Source of the DNA: Protofrankia sp963555915
GTDB taxonomy: Bacteria; Actinomycetota; Actinomycetes; Frankiales; Frankiaceae
DNA: 64,000 bases
NCBI RefSeq assembly: GCF_963555915.1
Contig: NZ_CAUVXL010000031.1
Location: 10,283-74,282, forward strand
Direction: 5' to 3'
Of the stretch, positions 32,592-40,393 are shown piece by piece; the first letter of the stretch is position 1; each line of letters starts with the position of its first letter. Position numbers and translations under genes: made by a program. The notes under the pieces were generated by a model. The model did not search any database. It saw only the letters and a list, made by a program, of their open reading frames with translations, and was not told the origin of the DNA.

Positions 32592-35500
32592 CACAGCGAA
32601 TGTTCGGCCCGTACCGCATCGAGGAGCTGCTGGGCCGCGGCGGGATGGGCGAGGTCTACCGGGCGTACGACACCGGGCAGCAGCGGATGGTGGCGCTCAA
32701 GCTCCTGCTCCCGAGCCTGGCCGGGGACCCGCAGTACACCGAGCGGTTCCGCCGGGAGTCCGAGGCGGTGGCGCAGCTACGCGAGCCGCATGTGATCCCG
32801 ATCCACCGCCACGGCGAGATCGACGGCCAGCTCTTCATCGACATGCGTCTGGTGGAGGGTGCCCACCTGGGCACCGTCCTGCGCGGTGGGCCGCTCGACC
32901 CGCAGACAGCCGTCTACGTCGTAGAGCAGATCGCCTCCGCGCTGGACGCCGCGCACGCCGACGGGCTGGTGCACCGCGACGTCAAGCCGTCCAACGTGCT
33001 GTGCGCCGGTCGCGGCCGTCCGACCGACTTCGTCTACCTCGTCGACTTCGGGATCGCCCGCTCGGTCGACAGCGCCGGAATGACCGCGATCGGGGCGGCG
33101 ATCGGCTCGATCGAGTACATGGCGCCCGAGCGGTTCCTGTCCGAGCGGGTCGACCACCGGGCGGACGTCTACTCGCTGGCCTGCCTTCTCTTCGAGAGCC
33201 TGACCGCACGCAGGCCGTTCGTCACAGCCGAGCGGCTCGGGGTGATCAGGGCGCATCTGGAGGACCCGCCGCCCGTCCTGTCTGCCGTGCGGCCCGGGGC
33301 GCCGGCAGCGTTCGACGCCGTCATCGCGCAGGGCATGGCGAAGGCCCCGGCCGACCGGCATCCCGCCGCATCCGTGTTCGCGGCCGCTGCCCGCGCCGCC
33401 CTCGGGTCTGCGAGCCCGGCGGCATCGATCCCGGCGGCATCGATCCCGGCGGCATCGATCCCGGCGGCGTCGGGGTGGCCGCCCGCAGCCCCGGCCACGG
33501 GCGGCAGGTGGTGGACGCGCACGAACGCCGCCCCCGCGGCCCCGGCCCCGCCTCCTCCAGCTCCAGCTCCAGCGCCAGCGCCGCCCGCAGCGCCGACCGC
33601 ACCCGCATCGGGCTGGTGGCAGGCCAGAAGCGCCCCACCGTCGACGCCGCAGGCCCCACCGTCGACGCCCCCAGCCTCGCCGTCGATGCCGCCCGCAGCG
33701 CCGACCGCACCCGCATCGGGCTGGTGGCAGGCCAGAAGCGCCCCACCGTCGACGCCGCAGGCCCCACCGTCGACGCCCCCAGCCTCGCCGTCGATGCCGC
33801 CCGCACCCACCGCGCTCTTCGTAACCAGGCACCATGTGATGCGGCCGGCTCCCGCCGCGCCGTCGCCCGCGGCCCAGGCGACAGGCACCCCACCCTCCGG
33901 GCTACCGCCGACGGCACGGGCGCCGGGCACCCCCGCCGGGCCGAGCCAGGGCGGGACGTGGTGGGGGCGGAAGGCCACGGCGCTGCACCCGGTCGGGGCG
34001 GCACCAGTCGTCATCGGCCGCGCGTCCGAGTGCGACGTGGTGCTCACCGACCCGCTCGTCTCGCGCCGGCACGCCGAGCTGCGCCAGGTCGGGACCGAGC
34101 ATCGGATCGTCGACCTCGGCAGCTGGAACGGCACATTCGTCAACGGCCACCGGATCAGCCAGGCGGCCACGATCGGGGCCGGGGACATCGTCGGCATCGG
34201 GCACGCCCTGCTGCACCTGCAGGGCGGCACCCTCGTCGAGTACACCGACGCCGGGGACATCTCGTTCGAGGCCGACGACCTGATCGTCACCCGCTCCGGC
34301 CGGCGGCTCCTCGACGGGGTCGGATTCGCCCTGCCGCAGCGCAGCCTGCTGGCCGTCGTAGGGCCGAGCGGCGCCGGGAAGTCCACCCTGCTCGGCGCGC
34401 TGACCGGGCAGCGCCCCGCCGATTCCGGTGAGGTCCGCTACGCCGGCCGCGACCTCTACGCGTCCTACGACGAGCTGCGCCAGCGCATCGGGCTCGTCCC
34501 CCAAGACGACATCCTGCACCCGCAGCTGACCGTCCGCCGGGCTCTGCGGTACGCGGCCGAGTTGCGGTTCCCCGCCGACACCCCGGCGACCGAACGCAAC
34601 GCACGGGTCGAAGAGGTGATCGGCGAGCTGGGACTGGCCGACCAGACGGAGCAGCGGATCAGCACGCTCTCCGGTGGACAGCGCAAGCGCACGAGTGTGG
34701 CGCTGGAGCTGCTCACCCGCCCGTCCTTGCTCTTCCTCGACGAGCCGACGTCCGGACTGGACCCGGGCATGGACAAGTCGGTGATGCAGACCCTGCGCAA
34801 GCTGGCCGACGACGGCCGAACGGTGGTCGTCGTCACGCACTCACCCGCGCAGCTCGACCTTTGCGACCGGCTGCTCGTGCTCGCGTCGGGCGGTCGGCTC
34901 GCCTACTTCGGCCCGCCCGGTGAGGCGCTCGGATACTTCGGCCAGCGTGACTTCGCGGACATGTTCCTGCTGCTCGACCAATCGCGGGACGTCGACTGGA
35001 CGGCTCGGTTCCGGGCCTCGCCCGAGTATGCGAAGTACGGGATGCCGAGCGGCGCGGCGCAGCCCGCGGCGCCTGCGGCACGGGCAGCGCCGGACGCGCC
35101 GCCGCGCCAGCAGCCGGCGCTGCGCCAATTCGCCGTGCTCGCCCGCCGCTACCTCGCGGTGATCGCGGCCGATCGGGCCTACGCGCTGTTCCTGCTGGCG
35201 CTGCCGCTGGTACTGAGCCTGTTCGCACGGCTGCTTCCGGGCGGGCACGGACTGTCGTGGACAAGCCGGCAGACCAGCCCCGACAGCGACATCTCGCCGC
35301 TCATGCTCGTGCTCATCCTCGGGTGCGCGTTCACGGGATTCGCCGGAGCGTTCCGCGAACTGGTCAAGGAACGCTCCGTCTTCCGCCGCGAGCAGGCGAT
35401 CGGGCTCTCGCGCGGCGCCTACCTCTGGTCGAAGCTCGCCGTGCTGGGTCTGATCAGCAGCGTTCAGGCCGTGATCCTGGCCTTCGCCGGACTGTACGGC

Positions 35501-36016
35501 CAGCGCGCGCCGGACCGGCCGCTCGTACTGGGCGACGGGGTAGCCGAGGTCGCCGTCGCCATGGTCGCGGTCGCGCTGGCCGCGATGGCCCAAGGGCTAC
35601 TGGTCTCAGCACTGATCGGGAACCCCGACCGCGGCATGCCGATCCTCGTGCTCGTCCTGCTGCTGCAGCTGCTGCTGTGCGGGCTGCTCATCCCACTGGA
35701 CGGCCATCCGCCACTGGAACAGCTCGCGTACCTCATGCCTGCTCGGTGGGGATTCGCGATGGTCGCGGCGACCACCGGCTACCGCCAGACCCCGGCCGCC
35801 CCCAAGATCGACCCGCTGTGGACGGCCGACGCCGGCACCTGGGCGCTTGACCTCGCCGCGCTCCTGCTGCTGACCGCAGCCGTCGCGTGGGCGACGTGGT
35901 CCGTCCTGCGCCGCGGATCGGCCCCCCCGGAAGGGCCGGTGACCGGGCCGGGCGCGGCGGGTGGCGCCACCCGCCGTCAGAGTTTTATACAAGCCTGTCT
36001 TGACAGGATGATATAA
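32588..36016 (+). CDS. Ser/Thr kinase - FHA - ABC exporter fusion protein
   Basis: The protein has 1142 residues. An active-looking Ser/Thr kinase (residues 8-265) has GRGGMGEVY, VALK (K38), HRDVKPSN (D131) and DFG (D153). A low-complexity Ala/Pro linker (about 270-460) contains two 36-residue repeats and four WW motifs. An FHA domain (about 465-540) has IGRASECDVVL, SRRHAEL and GSWNGTFVNG. The ABC ATPase (about 560-780) has GPSGAGKS, LSGGQRKR and LLFLDEPTSGLDP, and an ABC-2 membrane domain (about 840-1125) has six helices. M. tuberculosis has the same parts as separate neighbours (PknF and Rv1747). The last ~12 residues are encoded by a foreign palindrome. Confidence 0.9.
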   Translation: MTQRMFGPYRIEELLGRGGMGEVYRAYDTGQQRMVALKLLLPSLAGDPQYTERFRRESEAVAQLREPHVIPIHRHGEIDGQLFIDMRLVEGAHLGTVLRGGPLDPQTAVYVVEQIASALDAAHADGLVHRDVKPSNVLCAGRGRPTDFVYLVDFGIARSVDSAGMTAIGAAIGSIEYMAPERFLSERVDHRADVYSLACLLFESLTARRPFVTAERLGVIRAHLEDPPPVLSAVRPGAPAAFDAVIAQGMAKAPADRHPAASVFAAAARAALGSASPAASIPAASIPAASIPAASGWPPAAPATGGRWWTRTNAAPAAPAPPPPAPAPAPAPPAAPTAPASGWWQARSAPPSTPQAPPSTPPASPSMPPAAPTAPASGWWQARSAPPSTPQAPPSTPPASPSMPPAPTALFVTRHHVMRPAPAAPSPAAQATGTPPSGLPPTARAPGTPAGPSQGGTWWGRKATALHPVGAAPVVIGRASECDVVLTDPLVSRRHAELRQVGTEHRIVDLGSWNGTFVNGHRISQAATIGAGDIVGIGHALLHLQGGTLVEYTDAGDISFEADDLIVTRSGRRLLDGVGFALPQRSLLAVVGPSGAGKSTLLGALTGQRPADSGEVRYAGRDLYASYDELRQRIGLVPQDDILHPQLTVRRALRYAAELRFPADTPATERNARVEEVIGELGLADQTEQRISTLSGGQRKRTSVALELLTRPSLLFLDEPTSGLDPGMDKSVMQTLRKLADDGRTVVVVTHSPAQLDLCDRLLVLASGGRLAYFGPPGEALGYFGQRDFADMFLLLDQSRDVDWTARFRASPEYAKYGMPSGAAQPAAPAARAAPDAPPRQQPALRQFAVLARRYLAVIAADRAYALFLLALPLVLSLFARLLPGGHGLSWTSRQTSPDSDISPLMLVLILGCAFTGFAGAFRELVKERSVFRREQAIGLSRGAYLWSKLAVLGLISSVQAVILAFAGLYGQRAPDRPLVLGDGVAEVAVAMVAVALAAMAQGLLVSALIGNPDRGMPILVLVLLLQLLLCGLLIPLDGHPPLEQLAYLMPARWGFAMVAATTGYRQTPAAPKIDPLWTADAGTWALDLAALLLLTAAVAWATWSVLRRGSAPPEGPVTGPGAAGGATRRQSFIQACLDRMI
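33581..33805 (+). repeat. Two 108-bp direct repeats in the kinase-FHA linker
   Basis: Two apparently identical 108-bp copies (33581-33688, 33689-33796) plus a few bases of a third encode a 36-residue Pro/Ala/Ser unit containing SGWWQARSAPP. The multiple-of-three length keeps the frame. Such exact repeats are recent or homogenised, and can also be collapsed by short-read assembly. Confidence 0.93.
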
Positions 36017-36020
36017 AACT
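35981..36020. repeat. Nested 40-nt palindrome at the end of the ABC fusion gene
   Basis: Outer arms AGTTTTATA / TATAAAACT (9 bp) surround 4-nt spacers and an inner palindrome CCTGTCTTGACAGG (6-bp arms, 2-nt loop). The ABC gene's stop lies within the right arm. It is markedly AT-richer than its surroundings and borders a broken transposase, so it may be an element end, or it may serve as the operon terminator. Confidence 0.9.
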
Positions 36021-36502
36021 AGTCGTGGCTGTGAGTCGCGAACAGCTCCGCCGCGAAGCGGACAGGGCGATCGATGTTGATATTGAAAGCCGCGCAGTAG
36101 CCGTAGCCGGCCCAGCCCGCCAGTTCCGAGCGCTGCACGGTCGGCCGGGACATCCCGCACGGCACGGGCGTCGCATCCGTGATCCAGTGGTTGTCGAACC
36201 AGAAGTCGCTGTCCGCCGCCACTATCCGGATCATGTCCTTGACCAGTGCTAATGCCGTCCTCAGCCGTTTGTTGTAGCCAGACTGTCCGGGCAGGTAGGG
36301 GAACATCCCGGCCAGGTGCTTACGGGCGTAGTGCAGCCAGCGGGCCTGCGAGCGGTGGCCGAGCAGGGGCTTGGGCGACGGCCAGGTAGATGAGTTCGGA
36401 GTCGGAGAGTAGCGGCGGCTTGCCCATCCGGCGCCTCCCTCCGATCCGGTTGTCGATCTTTACGTACAGTGCGGTCAGGAGGGTCTCCAGGTCTTGGGTC
36501 AC
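36019..36502 (-). pseudogene. IS982-family transposase remnant, frameshifted and truncated
   Basis: The GTG at 36502 starts MTQDLETLLTALYVKID, then PPLLSDSELIYLAVAQA, the N-terminus of IS982-type transposases. An extra C in a C run at about 36373 shifts the frame. The following frame continues LLGHRSQARWLHYARKHLAG, MFPYLPGQSGYNKRL, FWFDNHWITDATPVPCG (with a DDE Asp) and SELAGWAGYGYCAA. Similarity ends at about 36090 and the remaining frame runs to a stop at 36019 with unrelated residues. The C-terminal half with the other catalytic residues is missing, so it is inactive. Confidence 0.85.
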
Positions 36503-36524
36503 GTCTTGATCTTGGAGGCCCTCT

Positions 36525-36556
36525 CTCTATGCCCGGCCATCTCTATGCCCGGCCAT
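36525..36556. repeat. 16-bp tandem duplication
   Basis: CTCTATGCCCGGCCAT occurs twice in succession between the transposase remnant start and the 3' end of the lipoprotein gene. Confidence 0.93.
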
Positions 36557-36584
36557 CAGCCGCCCAGAGTTTGGAATTACTCGT

Positions 36585-37166
36585 CTAAGCGGAGCAGGCC
36601 CAGCTGATCGAGCCGGCCAGGGTGCGGCCCGCTGAGGTCTGTCCGCTGAATGACAGCGAACCGCCCGTGGACGTGATCGCGGCGGTGGTTGCGATGGCGT
36701 CCACCGCGTACGTGCCTTCGGCGGATGAGCTGACCGAAACGGTGACCAGGGCCGGGTAGGACCCGGGGCCGTGGTAGGCGGCGACCCGCACGGTCTCGGC
36801 GACGGTGTATCCGCGAATGACGCCATTGGCGGTTTCGGCATAGCGTCGGCCGGCCTCGCAGGTGACGGTTGTGTCCACATGGCCGGCAACCGCGACTGGT
36901 GATGTGATCGATACTGTCAGGGATCCCGGGCCGCCGGTTCCGTGCCCGGCGGGCACAGTGGCCGGCGGGGCGGTCACGGGTGCGGTCGCGGACGTGGCTG
37001 TGGTCGTCACCTGCGATGACGAGGAGGTGGACGCCTGCGTGGTTGCCGCGGCCGCGGTCGTGCGGACGGTATGGGCACCGGCCTGGCACGCTGCCAGCGG
37101 AAGAACCGCGACGCCGGCGAGGATCACGGCGGCCATCCGAGAGCGACTGGCGTGATGACGGTTCAT
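36585..37166 (-). CDS. Secreted lipoprotein of unknown function
   Basis: The protein has 193 residues from the ATG at 37166, with GAGGTG upstream; the longer open frame upstream is not supported. A signal peptide with lipobox LPLAAC (ILAGVAVLPLAAC) precedes a Thr/Ala/Ser/Pro-rich linker to about residue 75, then an all-beta domain (LTVSITSPVAVAGHVDTTV, VRVAAYHGPG, GGSLSFSG, WACSA). The domain has two cysteines (VTCEAG and the C-terminal WACSA) that could form a disulfide. It is divergent from the OmpR-type regulator at 37339, which could control it. No family is recognised. Confidence 0.7.
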   Translation of the reverse strand: MNRHHASRSRMAAVILAGVAVLPLAACQAGAHTVRTTAAAATTQASTSSSSQVTTTATSATAPVTAPPATVPAGHGTGGPGSLTVSITSPVAVAGHVDTTVTCEAGRRYAETANGVIRGYTVAETVRVAAYHGPGSYPALVTVSVSSSAEGTYAVDAIATTAAITSTGGSLSFSGQTSAGRTLAGSISWACSA

Positions 37167-37338
37167 CGTTGTTCGACACCTCTTCGGGCGGGGACGGCTG
37201 GGGGGCCTTGCATCTCCGGAGCCTGCCCGGTGTTTGTGAGAGTTGGATGTGCGAACAGACGGTTCGGCTCGAATGGAACTCACATGTCCGGTCGGTGTGA
37301 TTATGGCCTGCGCGACACGCAGGCGGGATGGGGGGCAC

Positions 37339-38052
37339 ATGAGCGACAACGGGAACCGTGATCCGCAGCCGATGCGGGTCCTGGTTGTGGATGATGAGGC
37401 GAACATCGTCGATCTTGTGCGTATGTCCTTGCGTTTCCACGGCTTCGACGTGGTCACCGCCGCTTCCGGCCGGGATGCGATTACCGCTGTCACCGAGACC
37501 GCACCGGATCTCGTGGTGCTTGACGTGTTGCTGCCCGACACCGACGGCTTCGAGGTCTGCCGCCGGCTGCGTGACGCGGGCATCGAAACTCCGGTGATCT
37601 TTCTGACCGCCCGTGATCGTCAGGCCGACAAGGTCGCCGGTCTGACCTATGGCGGCGACGACTACGTGACCAAGCCCTTTTCCATCGACGAACTGGTGGC
37701 CCGGGTGCGCGCAGTGCTCCGGCGGGCGCGACGTGACCAGTTACCACTGACCGCGCAGGTACTCGCCTTCGCCGATCTCGTCCTGAACGAGGACACCCAC
37801 GAGGTGACCCGTGACGGTCATCCGCTCGAGCTGTCGCCCACCGAGTTCAAGCTGCTGCGATATCTGCTGGCGAACCCGCGCCGGGTGCTCTCACGTGCCC
37901 AGATCCTTGACGCGGTCTGGAACTACGACTTCGACGGCGGCCACACCATCGTCGACCAGTACGTGAGCTATCTGCGGCGCAAACTCGCGCCGCACGGGCC
38001 GCCGCTGATCCACACCCAGCGCGGTTTCGGCTATGTGCTGCGGGAGCCCTGA
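37339..38052 (+). CDS. OmpR-family response regulator, no adjacent kinase
   Basis: The protein has 237 residues from the ATG at 37339, preceded by GGGG. The receiver has VLVVDDEANIVDLVRMSL, phospho-Asp in LVVLDVLLPDTDGFEV, T in FLTARD and K in YVTKPFS. The winged helix has LSPTEFKLLRYLLANPRRV, DAVWNYDFDGGHTIVDQYVS and IHTQRGFGYVLR. It closely resembles MprA/TcrA-type regulators that normally precede a histidine kinase gene. Here a tandem repeat array and a convergent reductase follow, so the kinase is lost or elsewhere. Confidence 0.93.
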   Translation: MSDNGNRDPQPMRVLVVDDEANIVDLVRMSLRFHGFDVVTAASGRDAITAVTETAPDLVVLDVLLPDTDGFEVCRRLRDAGIETPVIFLTARDRQADKVAGLTYGGDDYVTKPFSIDELVARVRAVLRRARRDQLPLTAQVLAFADLVLNEDTHEVTRDGHPLELSPTEFKLLRYLLANPRRVLSRAQILDAVWNYDFDGGHTIVDQYVSYLRRKLAPHGPPLIHTQRGFGYVLREP

Positions 38053-38059
38053 TCCTGAC

Positions 38060-38131
38060 CGTCAGCCCGTCAGCCCGTCAGCCCGTCAGCCCGTCAGCCC
38101 GTCAGCCCGTCAGCCCGTCAGCCCGTCGGCC
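38060..38131. repeat. Nine tandem 8-bp repeats (CGTCAGCC)
   Basis: There are eight perfect copies plus one imperfect copy, immediately after the response-regulator stop and covering the stop of the convergent aldo/keto reductase (38118-38120). On the minus strand each unit carries TGA; because 8 is not a multiple of 3, TGA appears in all three frames. Confidence 0.97.
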
Positions 38132-39125
38132 GGGACGGCCCGGCGCCGACCCCGAGGCGATCAATGCCCAGCTCGATGTCATCGAGGTCGTCCGCGGTCA
38201 GCGCAAGGCCGGCGCCAGCAATCCATCCGTCCACCTGGGCCGGCCTGCGTGCGCCGACGATCGCCGCGCTCACGCCGTCGAACGTCAGGGTCCAGGCGAC
38301 GGCGACCGCTGCGACTGTCGTGTCGTGTCGCTTCGCCACAGTCCGCAGGATGTCGGCGAGAGCGAGATTGCTGTGCAGCGCTTCGCCGGTGAAGTCCGCC
38401 GACCCGCGCCGCCAGTCGTCGGCCGGAAGGTCCGCCGAACGCTGCGCGGTCCATGCCCCGGTGAGTAGTCCCGACTGCATCGGGCTGTAGACAATGACCC
38501 CGATGTTGTGCTTCGCGCAGTAGGGCAGGACGTCTGTAGCCACGGTCCGCCTGATCGCCGAGAACGGCGGCTGGAGCACATCGACCCCACCTGCATACGC
38601 GGCACGTTCGAGCAGTTCAACGTTGACGTTCGACACGCCTACCAACCGGATCTTTCCTTCCGCGCGCAGTTCGTGCAGGGTCGCGACGGAATCCTCGATC
38701 GGTGTGCCGTCATTCGGTGGCCAGTGCAGCTGGTAAAGATCGATTCGATCGACCGTCAATCGTCGCAGGGACCCGTCAACTTCGCGGCGGATTGACTCGG
38801 GCGCTCCCACCCTCGTGGGCAGGGGCGCTGTGTCCGGGTCCCAGACCATGCCGCACTTGGTGAACACGTACGGCCGGTCGCCGTCGCTGAAATCCGTGAG
38901 CGCTCGTGCCACGATCTGCTCGGAGTGCCCGCGCCCGTACACCGCCGCTGTGTCGATCCAGTTCACGCCGTGTTCTACGGCATGCCTGATGGCGGCCACC
39001 GATTCATCGTCGTCCTGGGCGCCCCATCCGAATGCGTGCTCCGCACCGCCGATCGCCCAGGCGCCGAAGCCGACCCGGGTGATGTTCAAACCGGTTGCGC
39101 CCAAGAGCGCTGTAGGAAGGGTCAT
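38118..39125 (-). CDS. Aldo/keto reductase
   Basis: The protein has 335 residues from the ATG at 39125; an upstream GTG/ATG extension is possible. It has the (beta/alpha)8 aldo/keto reductase fold: VGFGAWAIGGAEHAFGWG, catalytic Asp and Tyr in NWIDTAAVYGRGHSE, Lys in VFTKCG and His in LYQLHWPPNDG. It also has the NADP-binding tail (VAVAWTLT, AIVGARRPAQVD). It is a cytoplasmic NADPH-dependent carbonyl reductase of the YajO/Tas-like group, with unknown substrate. The C-terminal residues are encoded by an 8-bp tandem array. Confidence 0.93.
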   Translation of the reverse strand: MTLPTALLGATGLNITRVGFGAWAIGGAEHAFGWGAQDDDESVAAIRHAVEHGVNWIDTAAVYGRGHSEQIVARALTDFSDGDRPYVFTKCGMVWDPDTAPLPTRVGAPESIRREVDGSLRRLTVDRIDLYQLHWPPNDGTPIEDSVATLHELRAEGKIRLVGVSNVNVELLERAAYAGGVDVLQPPFSAIRRTVATDVLPYCAKHNIGVIVYSPMQSGLLTGAWTAQRSADLPADDWRRGSADFTGEALHSNLALADILRTVAKRHDTTVAAVAVAWTLTFDGVSAAIVGARRPAQVDGWIAGAGLALTADDLDDIELGIDRLGVGAGPSRPTG

Positions 39126-39875
39126 GGTCAGTGCGCACCCCCATGCGAGATTCCGGAACCGGATGGTAACGAACACTCCCGGCTAAGAGCGACCGGGACC
39201 GTGCCGGCTTCTCCAGCATGAAAGCATCCACCGGCCCGGAAGTCCCGGCGGCCGGGAATGCCAGCGATGTCATGCTTGTCCTGTTGACATTGCCTAACGG
39301 CAGGGCGTCGATCATTAATGCTGCCGCGCCGCGAGCGGGTCCGGACACATCGTCCGCCGGGTACCGGACGACCCAGGTCACTATGTGGTCGCGCGGGTCC
39401 GTGGGGGTGAAACGTGCCTCGCGTACATCACGTTGAGTAATCAAACTGGTGGTATGGGTCGCCTTCCAGGCAGTAGGCAAGCTGCCCTCGGGGACGCCCT
39501 CAGCGAGCGGCGCGCCGCCGGGCGTGCCTGAAGGGCTCGCTATCAACAGTGCTGCCGGCACGCCTACCGTGACGGCGTCCAGCCCGCCCGAAGCGGTCGA
39601 CGGTAGCCGTGGAGGTCTGCCGCCTGCGGTTGCCGTGGGTTACCGCGGGCGTTACGCCGCCATCTGGCACGTGAGGTATGTAGTGGACTTCCTTCCCCGG
39701 AGACCTCCCGTGATGGCCTGTAGCCGTGTAGCGTCTTCCATGGCCAAGTTCGGCGGTTGGCGTCCACAAGGGACGCCGATGGCGAACACTGTCGTGGGAG
39801 CGCCAAAATCCCACTTCAGACGGTCCGGGGCCCGCGCGGTGTGGGTCCTGACTGCACCAGCAGGGAGAACGGCAC
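39126..39875. other. 750-bp region without a convincing gene
   Basis: Several frames of 80-180 codons are open on both strands, but none has a recognisable domain, ribosome site and consistent third-position GC together. A minus-strand frame near 39200-39500 has the most protein-like composition and could be a decayed gene. The right end should hold the promoter and 5' leader of the cold-shock gene. Confidence 0.4.
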
Positions 39876-40079
39876 GTGGCTCAGGGCACGGTTAAGTGGT
39901 TCAACTCGGAGAAGGGCTTCGGCTTCATCTCCGTGGACGGCGGCGGTTCGGATGTCTTCGTCCACTACAGCGCGATTGACATGGACGGGTACAAGAGCCT
40001 GGAAGAGGGGCAGCGGGTCGAGTTCCAAGTGACCCAGGGACAGAAGGGTCCACAGGCTGACGCCGTTCGGGTCGTCTGA
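39876..40079 (+). CDS. Cold-shock domain protein
   Basis: The protein has 67 residues, a GTG start with GGGAGA upstream. It is a single OB-fold cold-shock domain with RNP1 KGFGFIS and RNP2 VFVHYSAI intact, after the TVKWFNSEKG opening. It is a single-stranded nucleic acid chaperone in the cytoplasm, standing alone. Confidence 0.97.
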   Translation: MAQGTVKWFNSEKGFGFISVDGGGSDVFVHYSAIDMDGYKSLEEGQRVEFQVTQGQKGPQADAVRVV

Positions 40080-40393
40080 GCCACGAGAGACGTAACTCCA
40101 CAGTCGTAGGGCGAGGGTCCGCCATCTCCAACTGAGGGGCGGGCTCTTGTCATTTGTCGATGGCGGGGCGATTCGTGCGCAGTCATGGCGTGTCGCGCTT
40201 TGCTCCCCTGTCGTTTTTCTCCCGGTTGATCGTGCGCTTTCGCCTGGCTGAACATGTGTGTCCAGCATGTCGGATGCGCCGATTTTGATCTTTAACTCGC
40301 CGAACGAAGACTGTTCACCGAATTTTACTGTTGCGCACATCCGTCGGATGAAACGTCCACTGAATCACTTCAGCCAGCCATACTGACGGCGGA
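40080..40393. other. Intergenic between cold-shock gene and asd
   Basis: The 314 bases lie between convergent genes. Composition drops to more AT towards 40260-40340 (TTTTGATCTTTAACTCGCC). No gene, tRNA or clear hairpin terminator was recognised. Confidence 0.4.

Noticed and set aside
30642..32594. 650-codon minus-strand open frame
   Set aside because: Antisense to the PP2C and kinase-fold genes, which carry clear catalytic motifs in the other direction.
38060..38131. Possible CRISPR array
   Set aside because: The units are adjacent with no spacers; it is a simple tandem repeat, as are the other arrays in the window.
39004..39561. 185-codon minus-strand open frame upstream of the aldo/keto reductase
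   Set aside because: The 3' half overlaps the reductase start in another frame, and there is no ribosome site or domain. It could be a relic but cannot be supported.
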